Below the pieces are notes generated by a model, which was not told where the DNA came from, searched no databases, and was given only the letters and a program-made list of their open reading frames with translations. Of a stretch of DNA of 38,261 bases, positions 1 to 8,929 are shown in pieces. Both the position numbers and the translations under genes were made by a program. Source of the DNA: Flavobacteriales bacterium (GTDB lineage Bacteria > Bacteroidota > Bacteroidia > Flavobacteriales_F > PHOS-HE28). The stretch lies in assembly GCA_016787985.1 (NCBI GenBank), contig JAEUTC010000069.1, positions 1-38,261 of the forward strand. The letters run 5' to 3'. The stretch's first letter is position 1; every line of letters begins with the position of its first letter.

Positions 1-1782
1 CAGCTGATCGGTCGCAGGGACCGGGAAGAGGGCGAGCGCGACCGCGGGCTCTTCGGCGATGGTATTGAAGAGGCCTTCGTTCACCACCAGCGTGGAGTTG
101 ATCTCGGCATCTTCGATGATGTCCACGATCCCGCTTGGCCAGTGGACCTCTACCGTCGCAGACGTGGCTTGGCCCAGCCCGAAGTGGGCCATCAAGCTGC
201 TCATGTAGCGGAAACCATCGCCGCTCTTGACGTCGCGGATCTGGCTGAGGCCGTTGGTGATGACGCGGATGCGGGCACCGATACCATTGCTATTGCTCAC
301 CGATCCAACGGGGTGGATCCGGATCCAATTATTGCCGGTGCTTTGGTTGATGTTCGCTGTGCCACCGGCTTCCACGATATCCAGGTAGCCATCGTTATCC
401 AGGTCACCGACAGGGCCGTTGCTCGGTACCGTCACATCCATTGTGAAGGTGCCGTCCCCATCGTTCACGAGCATGCCGGCACCACCGAGGATATCCAGCC
501 AGCCATCGTTATTGAAATCATGTGTGGTCCATTCGATGCTCTGGCCTTGGTTCGCGTTCGCACTGGCCTCATTGGTGATGTCCGTGAAGGTGCCATCGCC
601 GTTGTTGCGCATCAATTTGTGCACGGTGCTGCTGCTGCTGCCGATGAAGCCGTCCATGTCACCATCGTTATCGAAATCGCCCCAAGCACTGCTCCAGCTC
701 TGGTGGTTATCGTTCCAGCCCAGGTCGGGCGCTATGTCCGTGAATACCCCGCCGGTGGAGTTGGGCATCATCAGGTCCTCGGGATCACAGCCGCACTTGG
801 CCACGAAAAGATCCATCAATCCATCGTTGTTCACGTCGGTGAACACCGAGCCGTAGTTGCCACAGGTCTCGCCGTAGCCGCCTTGCACGAAGTCGAGGTC
901 GTCGACCCCGTTGTTGATGAAGGCGACGTTCGCATCCACATCGTGGCAGGAGAAGCCGTCCAAGTGCCCATCGTTGTTGAGGTCCACCATGTTGGTGCGC
1001 TGGCAGAAGACGTATTCGGAATAGGAGCGTTCGGTGAAGGCGGTGCCATCCTCATTGGCGTACATGAAGGTGACGCCTTGCCCCGCCCCGTACATCAGGT
1101 CATTGGCACCGTTCTTATCCAAGTCGCCCACACAAAGGCTCCATGAGGCGGTGTGGTCGGCCGCTGGAGTGGGGATGTTCACGAATTGGAACGTGCCGTT
1201 CGCCTGCTGATAGCCGATGCGGATCTGGCTGGTGGAAGGCGCCACGAGATCATCCAGTTGGTCGTTGTTCATGTCCACCACGCCCATGCTATAGCCCAAC
1301 TCCGGAATGGCCACGACCTGGAAATCGATCAGGTTGACCGGCGGTGGTGGAGGCGGGAAAAGGCTGAGCCGGAAGGAGAATCCGAGCGCGCTCCAGTTGT
1401 CGTCGAAAAGGATGATGTACGTGGTGTTCGCAAGTGCGGTGAACTCCACCAAAGAGGTCAGGCTGCCGCCACCATCGTCATCGCTCGCGTAGCACTGAAG
1501 TGCACCACACGTGCCGGTGTAGACCTGCACGCGAGTGTCCACCGCCGGCAGCCCCGCCAGGTTGGTGGTGATTATCACACCCGTATCCACGGGGGAGGTG
1601 AAGCTGTACCACTCTGCGAAGTCCGGGTCACCGAAGAGGCAATCCAACGGCGTATCCTGACCATCGACGGCTTGCACCTGATAGGTGCCTTCCGCGATCG
1701 GGACGGCGGTGAGGCAGGTGTTCTGCGCTTGAATGAACGGGCAGGACACCAGCACGGCGCCCAAGAGTAGTGGTTTCAGCAT
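1..1782 (-). CDS. FG-GAP/VCBS repeat exported protein, ASPIC/UnbV type (3' end outside window)
   Basis: Reading the minus strand from the ATG at 1782-1780 gives 594 open codons that run off the window edge. The N-terminus is a signal peptide (hydrophobic LLLGAVLVS stretch ending near IQAQ). Next is a roughly 110-residue beta-rich exported domain (NTCLTA...), then a proline run, then repeated FG-GAP/VCBS calcium-binding motifs of the type DLDNDGYLD, DVNNDGLMD and DFDNDGDMD. Near the C-terminus a GIGARIRV ... VEVHWPSG segment matches the ASPIC/UnbV domain. The last visible residues (ALFPVPATDQL) look like the start of a T9SS type A sorting domain. It is probably surface-exposed or secreted and adhesive or binding in function; the substrate is unknown. 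It starts 20 nt after the cytochrome gene stop and is probably in the same operon. Confidence 0.85.
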   Translation of the reverse strand, partial: MLKPLLLGAVLVSCPFIQAQNTCLTAVPIAEGTYQVQAVDGQDTPLDCLFGDPDFAEWYSFTSPVDTGVIITTNLAGLPAVDTRVQVYTGTCGALQCYASDDDGGGSLTSLVEFTALANTTYIILFDDNWSALGFSFRLSLFPPPPPPVNLIDFQVVAIPELGYSMGVVDMNNDQLDDLVAPSTSQIRIGYQQANGTFQFVNIPTPAADHTASWSLCVGDLDKNGANDLMYGAGQGVTFMYANEDGTAFTERSYSEYVFCQRTNMVDLNNDGHLDGFSCHDVDANVAFINNGVDDLDFVQGGYGETCGNYGSVFTDVNNDGLMDLFVAKCGCDPEDLMMPNSTGGVFTDIAPDLGWNDNHQSWSSAWGDFDNDGDMDGFIGSSSSTVHKLMRNNGDGTFTDITNEASANANQGQSIEWTTHDFNNDGWLDILGGAGMLVNDGDGTFTMDVTVPSNGPVGDLDNDGYLDIVEAGGTANINQSTGNNWIRIHPVGSVSNSNGIGARIRVITNGLSQIRDVKSGDGFRYMSSLMAHFGLGQATSATVEVHWPSGIVDIIEDAEINSTLVVNEGLFNTIAEEPAVALALFPVPATDQL

Positions 1783-1802
1783 GTTCGTTCGAAGGTTCTG
1801 GT

Positions 1803-2897
1803 TCAGGGACAGGCAGGTTGCAGGCTGCTGATCCAAGCGGTCATCAGGGCCAAGCCCTCCTCATCGACCAGCGTGCGACCGAGCAAGGGCATGCGAACAG
1901 CTTCATCGGTGGAGGCCATGCGGTAGTGCAGCAAGGATCGGCCAACGCTTCCGCGGGCTACGATGTGTGTATGCTGAGGAAGGAGCGGATCATCCGGTGG
2001 AACACATACGCCAAGGTTCACAGGGTCTGCGGTCTCGTGGAAGGCGAAGCGCATCGGGCGGTAATCGCAATGGCTGTTCTCGCGATGGCAGTGGGCGCAG
2101 TTGATGTCGACATAGGCGCGAACCCGATCCTGCAGGCTCACGTTCGTATCCTTCCAATGGGGCACGGTCCTGATGTTCTTGGGCCGGGTGGAAGAGAGGT
2201 ACCCTTCAGCCGTCCAGCGCGCCAGTTGATTCTGCACGCCATCGCGGTAGCTGAAGTCGCTGTTCAGGTTCTGTGGCCGTGGCCCGATGGGGACGGCCAC
2301 ATCACTGGCTTTGTGGCAGGTGAGGCACTCGGCCTCGGAGGGGATACGGTAATTCGTGGAACGCTGGGTCCCGTTGTCGTCGATCCAGGTGATCGGCGTG
2401 TAGGAGCCGTCCAAGTCCAGCACGGCTTCGGTCTGGTCTTCATTCCAGATGTAATCAGCGAACTCCCATTGGCCATTCCGTTTGAACAGCAAGCGGGTCT
2501 CGATGATGCGACGGGTGTTGGCCGGAAGCACGTTGTCGTAGTAGAAGGTCTTGATCAGCACGGTGCCGTCGGGAAAGTCCAGCAGCTCGTGGTCGCTGCT
2601 GTAGGTGGCTTTCACATCGGCCGGCATCCACACGAAGCGGAATTTGTGGGCGTAGTCCGTGAAAAGAGTGTTGATGGGCTCGTAGGGGACCACGCCGGGC
2701 ACGGGTCGTTGTTGGGCCATGGGGCCCTTGAAGAAACCATAGTCCGAAAGCGCTTGGAAGGGGAATTCATCCACATTCAGGGCCAGCTTGTCGCCCGCAG
2801 CTTGTGTCACGCCTTGGCCGCCGAGCTCTTCTTTGGCGCAGGAAACAAGGATGACGAAGGGGAGCAGCAGAAGGAGGAGGACTTTTTTCACGGCCAT
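1803..2897 (-). CDS. Diheme c-type cytochrome lipoprotein, SO2930/HNE_0200-like family
   Basis: A 364-residue protein from the ATG at 2897. An in-frame ATG 14 codons upstream would bury the signal peptide, so I prefer 2897. Residues 1-20 are a lipoprotein signal (poly-Leu core, lipobox VSC, Cys20). Two CxxCH haem-c motifs lie at about residues 191-195 (CLTCH) and 267-271 (CAHCH), so two covalent haems are expected in a periplasmic or outer-membrane-anchored protein. Overall architecture and the LYPINTLFTDYAHK-like region (here YEPINTLFTDYAHK) match the SO2930/HNE_0200 family of diheme cytochromes, whose physiological electron partner is not well defined. It is followed at 20 nt by the FG-GAP protein gene, suggesting co-expression. 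The family assignment rests on recalled motifs and was not searched. Confidence 0.85.
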   Translation of the reverse strand: MAVKKVLLLLLLPFVILVSCAKEELGGQGVTQAAGDKLALNVDEFPFQALSDYGFFKGPMAQQRPVPGVVPYEPINTLFTDYAHKFRFVWMPADVKATYSSDHELLDFPDGTVLIKTFYYDNVLPANTRRIIETRLLFKRNGQWEFADYIWNEDQTEAVLDLDGSYTPITWIDDNGTQRSTNYRIPSEAECLTCHKASDVAVPIGPRPQNLNSDFSYRDGVQNQLARWTAEGYLSSTRPKNIRTVPHWKDTNVSLQDRVRAYVDINCAHCHRENSHCDYRPMRFAFHETADPVNLGVCVPPDDPLLPQHTHIVARGSVGRSLLHYRMASTDEAVRMPLLGRTLVDEEGLALMTAWISSLQPACP

Positions 2898-3021
2898 GGA
2901 GCTTGCTTGCACAACACGAATGTCGGTAGGACAGTTCAAAGCAGCCTCACGTTGCCTGCCTAACGGCGTGTGTCGCTTTCATTCCTGAGGGCACAGAACA
3001 ATGCGGGGGGGTGGGGCGTCC

Positions 3022-3029
3022 TACCTTTG
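3022..3029 (+). promoter_or_regulatory. Bacteroidota-type -7 box upstream of aro gene
   Basis: TACCTTTG matches the Bacteroidota -7 consensus TAnnTTTG exactly and lies only 4 nt before the ATG at 3034, so the transcript would be leaderless or nearly so. No convincing -33 TTG is seen 19-21 nt upstream. Confidence 0.5.
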
Positions 3030-3033
3030 CATC

Positions 3034-4188
3034 ATGCCTGATCCCGTGGCTTCCGGCCTGCGACCGCTCACCTTCGATCAATGGGGACTGGGACTTTCCC
3101 GGCCATTGATGATCGCCGGACCGTGCAGTGCCGAAAGCGAAGAGCAAGTGTTGGCCACCGCGAAGGGGATCGCCGCCACAGGGGTGGCGCAAGTGCTCCG
3201 CGCTGGCATCTGGAAGCCGCGCACCCGCCCCGGTGCCTTCGAAGGGGCTGGTGACCGGGCCTTACCCTGGTTGCAGCGCGCCAAAACGGAGACGGGCTTG
3301 CTCACCATGGTGGAGGTGGCCACGACGGAACATGTGGAAGCCGCCCTTCGCTCCGGCGTTGATATGCTCTGGATCGGTGCCCGCACCACCCCCAACCCGT
3401 TCAGCGTGCAGGAGATCGCGGATGCCCTTCGCGGGGTGGACATCCCCGTTTTCGTGAAGAACCCGATCAACCCCGACCTACAGCTGTGGATCGGGGCCTT
3501 GGAGCGGCTGGAGCGCTCGGGGCTGCGTCGGCTGGCCGCCATACACCGAGGCTTTTCCTGGTTCGAACGCACGCCGTTCCGCAACAGCCCCATGTGGGAG
3601 TTCCCCATCCGCTTGAAAGCGGCCTTTCCCGACCTGGAGATCATCGGGGACCCGAGCCATATCAGTGGTGCTCGGGACAAGGTGGGAGGCGTTGCCCAGC
3701 AGGCTTTAGACCTGGGGTTCAGTGGGTTGATGATAGAAGTGCACGTTGATCCGACCAACGCGTGCAGCGATGCGGATCAACAGTTGACCCCCGCAGCCTA
3801 CGGCGAACTGGTGGCAAGCTTGATCTTCCGCCAGGCCCAGCCCACGGCGGGCATGCGGGATAGGCTACAGGAACTCCGCGACCTGATCGACCAGTTGGAT
3901 GAAGAGATCGCCCAAAAGCTCGGTTCGCGCATGGAGATCGCCGCGCGCATCGGGGACCACAAGCGCTTGCACCAAGTGGCCATCCTTCAGCCGGAACGGT
4001 GGGAGCGCATCATGGCCCGCCAGCTGGAACTCGCGCCCCACTTGGGCTTGAGCGACGCCTTCGTACGCGAATACATGGATGCGGTGCACCGCGAGAGCAT
4101 CCGCCAACAGACCACTCCCGAGGGAGGCGACACCCACGGGGCCTCCACAGGATCGCAAGCCTACACTCGGGAAGGGCTGGACCGTTGA
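3034..4188 (+). CDS. Bifunctional 3-deoxy-7-phosphoheptulonate synthase / chorismate mutase type II
   Basis: A 384-residue fusion catalysing the first step of the shikimate pathway (PEP + erythrose-4-phosphate to DAHP) and the chorismate-to-prephenate step towards Phe/Tyr. Residues about 1-270 are a DAHP synthase barrel of the KDO8P-synthase-like class, with AGPCSAES, KPRTRPGAFEG, KNPINPD, HRGFS, GDPSHISG and a metal-site EVHVDPTNACSDADQQL region. Residues about 280-370 are an AroQ-type helical chorismate mutase (LRDLIDQLDEEI ... RMEIAARIGDHK). Such fusions are characteristic of Bacteroidota and allow product feedback on DAHP synthase. The ATG at 3034 is chosen over an upstream in-frame ATG at 3001 because the -7 box lies between them. 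It is divergent from the cytochrome operon. Confidence 0.93.
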   Translation: MPDPVASGLRPLTFDQWGLGLSRPLMIAGPCSAESEEQVLATAKGIAATGVAQVLRAGIWKPRTRPGAFEGAGDRALPWLQRAKTETGLLTMVEVATTEHVEAALRSGVDMLWIGARTTPNPFSVQEIADALRGVDIPVFVKNPINPDLQLWIGALERLERSGLRRLAAIHRGFSWFERTPFRNSPMWEFPIRLKAAFPDLEIIGDPSHISGARDKVGGVAQQALDLGFSGLMIEVHVDPTNACSDADQQLTPAAYGELVASLIFRQAQPTAGMRDRLQELRDLIDQLDEEIAQKLGSRMEIAARIGDHKRLHQVAILQPERWERIMARQLELAPHLGLSDAFVREYMDAVHRESIRQQTTPEGGDTHGASTGSQAYTREGLDR

Positions 4189-4201
4189 CCCCACAGTCCT
4201 C

Positions 4202-4209
4202 TACCTTTC
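4202..4209 (+). promoter_or_regulatory. Candidate -7 box upstream of FG-GAP/T9SS gene
   Basis: TACCTTTC resembles the Bacteroidota -7 box TAnnTTTG with one mismatch. It lies about 42 nt before the ATG at 4252, leaving room for a short leader. A TTGA at 4185-4188 is too close (14 nt) to be a standard -33 element. Confidence 0.35.
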
Positions 4210-4251
4210 GCCTTCCTGCAACGTACCGGAACCTCACATCGTAAAGAACAC

Positions 4252-7077
4252 ATGCTCAAACAGTACGCACTTCTGGGTGCCCTGGCCCTATCGGCCACGA
4301 CCGCTTGGTCGCAACTCAGCTTCACCAACGCTTCCGATCGGAAGAGCAGCGTTACCGCCAGCGGTGGCTGCATGGGTGTGGTGGACATGAACGGCGATGG
4401 CCTGGATGACCTGGCCATCCTGCACAATGCCCGCACCTTCCAAGTGGATTACCAGAATGCCGATGGCTCCTTCACCTTGGTGAACTACGGCAACGTGAGC
4501 AACGCTGGCCAGTGGGGTTGGGCCATCGCGGATATCGACAACAACGGCCACAAGGACATGATCAGTGGGGGCAACTCCGACGGAACGCATTATGTGCGCA
4601 TCACCGCTCCGGGCAATGGCGCCCTGAGCGACCTTGGCGGGCCCACCATCTTCACCCAGGCGATGAGCATCGGCGACATCGATAACAACGGTCGTCTGGA
4701 TGTCTTCGCCTGCAATGACGTGGGGCCGAACAACCTCTGGTTCGCGAATGCGAACGGCGACCTCATCGAGAACAGTGGTTACATCAATTGGACCACGAAC
4801 CCTTCGTCGGACATGAGTGGCAACTACGGTAGCTGCTTCAGTGATTTCGACAGCGACGGTGACATCGACCTGTACATCGCCAAGTGTCGCCAGGGGGTGA
4901 ATGACCCGAACGATCCCCGTCGCTGGAACCGGATGTTCGTCAACAACGGCTCCAACTCCTATTCCGATCTGGCCGTGAACTACGGTCTGCAGATCCGCAA
5001 CCAGACCTGGACGGCTGATTTCGGGGATTACGACAATGACGGTGATCTGGACATGGTGGCCACCAACCACGACGCCACGATCCAGTTGTTCGAGAACGTG
5101 AACAACAACTTCATCGATGTCACTTCCGGCTGCGGCATGGAGTTCAACGGCTTCTTCCTACAGAGCAAGTTCGTGGACTTCGACAACGATGGCTTCCTCG
5201 ATGTGCTCATCGCCGGTGGTGATGAGTACTTCTTCAAGGGCAACGGCGACGGCACTTTCACCAATACCCCTGGATTGTTCCCGGCCGGCCGCGACATGCA
5301 CAGCTTCGCCACGGGGGATCTGAATAACGATGGCTTCCAGGATGTGTTCGCCAACTACGGTACTGGCTACATCACGCCGGATGCCGCTCAGACCGACCGC
5401 CTTTGGCTGAACGATGGGAACGACAACCATTGGTTCACCGTGCGCTTGAAGGGCACGATCAGCAACCGTGACGCCGTGGGTGCACAAGTCCGCATCACCG
5501 GCCCTTGGGGTACCCAGGTGCGCGAAGTGAAGGCCGGTGAGAGCTACGGCATGGTCACCACGTTCGCCTGCAGCTTCGGCTTGGGTGAGCACACCACCAT
5601 TCCCACGATGACCATCAGTTGGCCCAGCGGTCTGGAAGAGACCTTCACCGACCTCGATGCGGACCAAACGGTAACGGTGGTGGAGAACACCTGCATCAGC
5701 CCGGTGGCCAGCATCACCACACCCACTGCTCCGATCGTATGCGGGAATGGCGATCAGCTGACCTTGACGGCGAACGATGGGTTCGAATACCTGTGGAACA
5801 CCGGCGCCACCACGCGCGAGATCAACGTGACCCAGGCGGGCAACTACTCCGTGACCATCGATGATGGCCAAGGGTGCACTGCCACCACCAGCATCTTCGT
5901 GGAACAGAGCCCTGATGAAACGCCGACCGTTAGTGTCATCGGTGATGTACGCGGTTGTGAGGGAGACGCTGTTCTTCTGACCTCTTCTGCGGCCAATGGG
6001 TACACCTGGAGTAATGGCATGGGCAACACCCAGTCCATCAACGTGACCACCTCGGGCCAATACAGTGTCACCATTCAGGGGGTATGCGGCGCTTTCTCCA
6101 GTGACCCGGTGGAAGTGGACTTCCTCGACGCCCCGAGCGCACCCTTGGCCGATGATGTGACCACCCCGATCAACACCAGCGCCACCCTGGAGGCGGTCGG
6201 TGAGAACATCGAATGGTTCAACGTGGCGCAAGGCGGTAGCCCGATCGCAACGGGCAATAGCTTCACCACACCGGTACTCAACACCAACACCACCTACTGG
6301 GTGTCGAGCAGCACGGTGCATGGCGGGGACATCTTCAATGGAGGGCGCATCAACAACACCACCAGCGGGATCTTCCACACCAACACGGACAATTACCAGC
6401 TCTTCACGGCCTTCGAGGATATGATCATCAAGAGCGTAAAGGTGTATGCCAATGGCTTGGCCAACCGCACCATCGCCGTGGTGGACCAGAGCAACGGAAG
6501 CACCATCGCAACGGGCACTTTCAGTATACCTGCTGGTGAAAGCCGCGTGGAATTGAACTTCAACGTTCCTGCCGGTGGACCTTACGGCCTGCGTTGCGTG
6601 GGTGGTAATCCCGGGTTGTGGCGCGACGGTTTGGGGAGCAACCCGACCTACCCGTATGCATTGGGTACGCTCGGTAGCATGACCAGCAGCACGGCGAGCG
6701 GGAACAACGCCACAGCGTACTACTACTTCTTCTACGACGTCGAGGTGGCAAGTCCGAGCGTGACCTGCGTGGGCCCGCGCACCCAAGTGGATGTGCTCGT
6801 TGGACCTACTGCCATCACGGATCAAGACGATGCACCAGCCTTCAGCGTATGGCCGAACCCCACGCGTGGCGTGATCACCATCGGTCTGGAAAAGGTGTCG
6901 GGCGATGCGATGTTGGAGGTGTTGGATGTGGCTGGTCGCCTTGTGCACACCACGAACATGGACCGCACCATGCAAGGCCAGGCCATTGTGGACCTGAGCG
7001 GACTTGCCGCCGGTGATTATAGCCTGGTGTTGCGCCATGCTGAAGGTCGTCAGACCACGCGTTTGGTGATCCAATAG
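4252..7077 (+). CDS. FG-GAP/VCBS repeat, ASPIC/UnbV, Ig-like T9SS cargo protein (CRTAC1-like)
   Basis: A 941-residue exported protein. Residues 1-20 are a signal peptide ending at AWSQ. Residues about 40-390 hold multiple FG-GAP/VCBS motifs (DMNGDGLDDL, DIDNNGHKDM, DFDSDGDIDL, DYDNDGDLDM, DFDNDGFLDV), which form a beta-propeller with Ca-binding loops. Residues about 395-480 are ASPIC/UnbV (GAQVRITG ... MTISWPSG). Two Ig-like PKD-type repeats follow (YLWNTGATT, YTWSNGMG), each closing with NYSVTI or QYSVTI, then a further Ig-like module (IEWFNVAQGG). The last about 80 residues are a T9SS type A sorting domain (VWPNPTRGVITI ... GDYSLVL). It is expected to be exported through the T9SS and cell-surface attached. 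It shares domain order with the protein at the left window edge. A strong terminator follows. Confidence 0.9.
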   Translation: MLKQYALLGALALSATTAWSQLSFTNASDRKSSVTASGGCMGVVDMNGDGLDDLAILHNARTFQVDYQNADGSFTLVNYGNVSNAGQWGWAIADIDNNGHKDMISGGNSDGTHYVRITAPGNGALSDLGGPTIFTQAMSIGDIDNNGRLDVFACNDVGPNNLWFANANGDLIENSGYINWTTNPSSDMSGNYGSCFSDFDSDGDIDLYIAKCRQGVNDPNDPRRWNRMFVNNGSNSYSDLAVNYGLQIRNQTWTADFGDYDNDGDLDMVATNHDATIQLFENVNNNFIDVTSGCGMEFNGFFLQSKFVDFDNDGFLDVLIAGGDEYFFKGNGDGTFTNTPGLFPAGRDMHSFATGDLNNDGFQDVFANYGTGYITPDAAQTDRLWLNDGNDNHWFTVRLKGTISNRDAVGAQVRITGPWGTQVREVKAGESYGMVTTFACSFGLGEHTTIPTMTISWPSGLEETFTDLDADQTVTVVENTCISPVASITTPTAPIVCGNGDQLTLTANDGFEYLWNTGATTREINVTQAGNYSVTIDDGQGCTATTSIFVEQSPDETPTVSVIGDVRGCEGDAVLLTSSAANGYTWSNGMGNTQSINVTTSGQYSVTIQGVCGAFSSDPVEVDFLDAPSAPLADDVTTPINTSATLEAVGENIEWFNVAQGGSPIATGNSFTTPVLNTNTTYWVSSSTVHGGDIFNGGRINNTTSGIFHTNTDNYQLFTAFEDMIIKSVKVYANGLANRTIAVVDQSNGSTIATGTFSIPAGESRVELNFNVPAGGPYGLRCVGGNPGLWRDGLGSNPTYPYALGTLGSMTSSTASGNNATAYYYFFYDVEVASPSVTCVGPRTQVDVLVGPTAITDQDDAPAFSVWPNPTRGVITIGLEKVSGDAMLEVLDVAGRLVHTTNMDRTMQGQAIVDLSGLAAGDYSLVLRHAEGRQTTRLVIQ

Positions 7078-7094
7078 TTCCTGCATTTCCTGAG

Positions 7095-7133
7095 GAAGGC
7101 CCGCGCATCGGAATGCGCGGGCCTTCTTGTTGT
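7095..7133 (+). terminator. Intrinsic terminator after the FG-GAP/T9SS gene
   Basis: A perfect 14-bp GC-rich stem (GAAGGCCCGCGCAT, 7095-7108, pairing with 7113-7126) with a 4-nt CGGA loop is followed by a T-rich tail (TTGTTGT). It lies 17 nt after the stop codon. Confidence 0.85.
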
Positions 7134-7179
7134 ATCCCTGGGACCGGCGGCAACGTACAAGCTCCGCAACCGACCTCCC

Positions 7180-7671
7180 ATGCGCCACACCAACCTGTTG
7201 ATCCTGATCGTCTCCATCGCCACCCTCTCCGCCTGTGCGAAAGCCGGCAAAGAGGTGGCTGAAGAACTCGGCCTCGCTCCGGCCAGCTGCGGCACGGATG
7301 GTGCGCGCGTCGAAGTGGACTTCGATGGCTCCTCCTTCTGCGCCGATGGCAGCATCGTGGCGGTTTCCGATGGCACCAGTGCGTCCATTACCGGTATCGG
7401 GCTCTTGGGCAACACGTTCAGCGCCCAGGTTGATTCCATCGCGCTGGGCCAACACACCGTCTCCGAAGCATCCAACGCCCTGTTGTTCATGAGCACTGGT
7501 ACACCGTATGTCAGCGTGGGTGATAGCGCTGGCTGGCTTGCGATCGATGAGCACGATGCTGCGAACCGCCGCTTGAAAGTGCGTTTTCAAGCCGTCGTAT
7601 TCAATGAGATGAATGGTCAGACGAAGCCGATCAGTGGCTCCGTGGATGTGACCTACACGACGGCGGAGTGA
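7180..7671 (+). CDS. Lipoprotein of unknown function, paralogue A
   Basis: A 163-residue protein with a lipoprotein signal (hydrophobic LLILIVSIATLSAC; acylated Cys at residue 19). The mature part carries a CGxxGARxxxxFxGxxFCA segment and ends ISGSVDVTYT, both shared with the next gene, so the two are a tandem duplication. The pattern (lipoprotein, small beta-rich domain, SITGIGLLG-type strand, ISGxxDxTYT end) resembles DUF6252-like Bacteroidota lipoproteins, but I do not assign it. It is probably anchored in a membrane facing the periplasm or surface. No function can be inferred. Confidence 0.75.
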   Translation: MRHTNLLILIVSIATLSACAKAGKEVAEELGLAPASCGTDGARVEVDFDGSSFCADGSIVAVSDGTSASITGIGLLGNTFSAQVDSIALGQHTVSEASNALLFMSTGTPYVSVGDSAGWLAIDEHDAANRRLKVRFQAVVFNEMNGQTKPISGSVDVTYTTAE

Positions 7672-7718
7672 CGAGATCGGCACGGTTCTGGTCATCTTCG
7701 CGATCACAAAGAACCACT

Positions 7719-8201
7719 ATGCGACTCGTACACCTTGCACTCGCTCTTCCCTTGGTCATGCTAACGGCTTGCGACAAGGAGAAGGATGATCCGGCCACTC
7801 CGGCCCCCACGACACCCGCTGTCTGCGGCATCGCAGGAGCCCGTCTACAAGCCACCTTCCAAGGCAACGCCTTCTGTGCCAATACCTCTTTGTTCGGTGA
7901 TCTCGGTACCCACCTCACCGTGAACGGTATCGCCAGCAACGGTGCCACGCTCACCCTGGAGTTGGACTCCTTGGAAGTGGGTTCCTATGAGATGGATGGC
8001 AGCACCAACTACATGATCCATACGAGCGCGTTGGCCATGGCCTACGAAACCGTGAATGCCACCCCGGCCACGTTGAACATCATCTCGCACGACACGGGTA
8101 CCAACCGTATACAGGGGAATTTCAGCGGGCCCATCGTGGAGCCGATCGGCAACACCAGCGCGCAGATCAGCGGTACCTTCGACATCACCTACACGGAGTA
8201 A
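7719..8201 (+). CDS. Lipoprotein of unknown function, paralogue B
   Basis: A 160-residue protein starting at the ATG at 7719. An in-frame ATG at 7668 would put 17 non-signal residues before the lipoprotein signal. The signal ends at LTAC, followed by a charged and proline linker (DKEKDDPATPAPTTP). The core repeats the CGxxGARxxxxFxGxxFCA motif and ISGTFDITYT ending of the preceding lipoprotein, so this is its diverged tandem copy, 47 nt downstream. It is a predicted membrane-anchored exported protein of unknown role. Confidence 0.75.
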   Translation: MRLVHLALALPLVMLTACDKEKDDPATPAPTTPAVCGIAGARLQATFQGNAFCANTSLFGDLGTHLTVNGIASNGATLTLELDSLEVGSYEMDGSTNYMIHTSALAMAYETVNATPATLNIISHDTGTNRIQGNFSGPIVEPIGNTSAQISGTFDITYTE

Positions 8202-8209
8202 GGCGGTCT

Positions 8210-8217
8210 TACCTTTC
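8210..8217 (+). promoter_or_regulatory. Candidate -7 box for the molybdenum-cofactor operon
   Basis: TACCTTTC sits 4 nt before the GTG at 8222, the same geometry as the box before the ATG at 3034. An AAGGA Shine-Dalgarno-like site at 8233-8237 precedes an alternative ATG at 8246. No -33 TTG at standard spacing is visible. Confidence 0.4.
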
Positions 8218-8221
8218 GCCG

Positions 8222-8929
8222 GTGACCTTATCCAAGGACAGCGGCATGGGTGGAACGCGGATCGCCTTGATCGGGGTGGGGGGTACCGGGTGTGCCCTGC
8301 TCCCCTTGCTCTGTGCCATGCCGGTTCATGGCATCACCATCATCGACGGCGATACGGTGGAAGCGCGGAACCTGGAACGGCAACTGCTTTTTACGAAAGA
8401 GGATGTCGGCAAGCCGAAGGTCCACTGTGCTGCGGCCAGACAGCAGCCGTTGGCCAACGGGATAGGGTTGTACCCGGAGTTCCGGTTCGTGGATGCCGGC
8501 AACTGCAGCGACCTATTGCAAGGCCACCGGCTCGTTGCCGATTGCACAGACGACCTGGCCGTGCGTGGTCTGATCGAGGATCGCTGCCGCACATTACGGA
8601 TCCCGTTGGTGAGCGGTGCGGTACATGGCCATCAGGTACAGGTGATCACGGTCCACGACAAGGGGCAGCCTCGCGCATTCAACGGCTTCTTCCACGGCCG
8701 AGCCTCGGAGGATCAACTGGGCTGCGAGATGCAGCAGGTGCCAGCTGCCGTCACCACCTTGACCGCCGCGCTGATGGCGTTGCGCATCCGTGACATCATC
8801 AATGGAGGCTCTGGCCTCGATGGGAAGATGGACCTGGTGGATGCTGAGCACGGCCGCTGGATGCGTATTCAAGGCCCTGAGGGGGGTGAATTGGAGGACA
8901 CACCCGTGGATCAACGGCATCGCGGATGA
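8222..8929 (+). CDS. ThiF/MoeB-family adenylyltransferase lacking the zinc cysteines
   Basis: A 235-residue E1-like enzyme (227 if the ATG at 8246 with its AAGGA site is used). It is expected to adenylate the MoaD C-terminal glycine so sulfur can be loaded for molybdopterin synthase. The nucleotide-binding GVGGTG motif, the DGDTVEARNLERQ motif (catalytic Arg), the DVGKPK lysine and the DCTDD aspartate are all present. A Cys corresponding to the E. coli MoeB LTC position is kept (LGCEMQQV). The two CxxC pairs that bind structural zinc in E. coli MoeB are absent, and there is no rhodanese domain, so it is shorter than typical MoeB. It is the first gene of the operon and overlaps the transporter gene by 4 nt (ATGA). 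Confidence 0.85.
   Translation: MTLSKDSGMGGTRIALIGVGGTGCALLPLLCAMPVHGITIIDGDTVEARNLERQLLFTKEDVGKPKVHCAAARQQPLANGIGLYPEFRFVDAGNCSDLLQGHRLVADCTDDLAVRGLIEDRCRTLRIPLVSGAVHGHQVQVITVHDKGQPRAFNGFFHGRASEDQLGCEMQQVPAAVTTLTAALMALRIRDIINGGSGLDGKMDLVDAEHGRWMRIQGPEGGELEDTPVDQRHRG

Noticed and set aside
142..1146. 334-codon plus-strand frame at the left edge
   Set aside because: It is the shadow of the minus-strand FG-GAP gene, whose calcium-binding motifs are clear.
1770..2963. 397-codon plus-strand frame
   Set aside because: Antisense to the diheme cytochrome with both CxxCH motifs; the plus-strand product has no recognisable domains.
5158..7707. 849-codon minus-strand open frame opposite the FG-GAP/T9SS gene
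   Set aside because: Antisense to a well-supported gene and crosses its terminator; no domain is recognisable.
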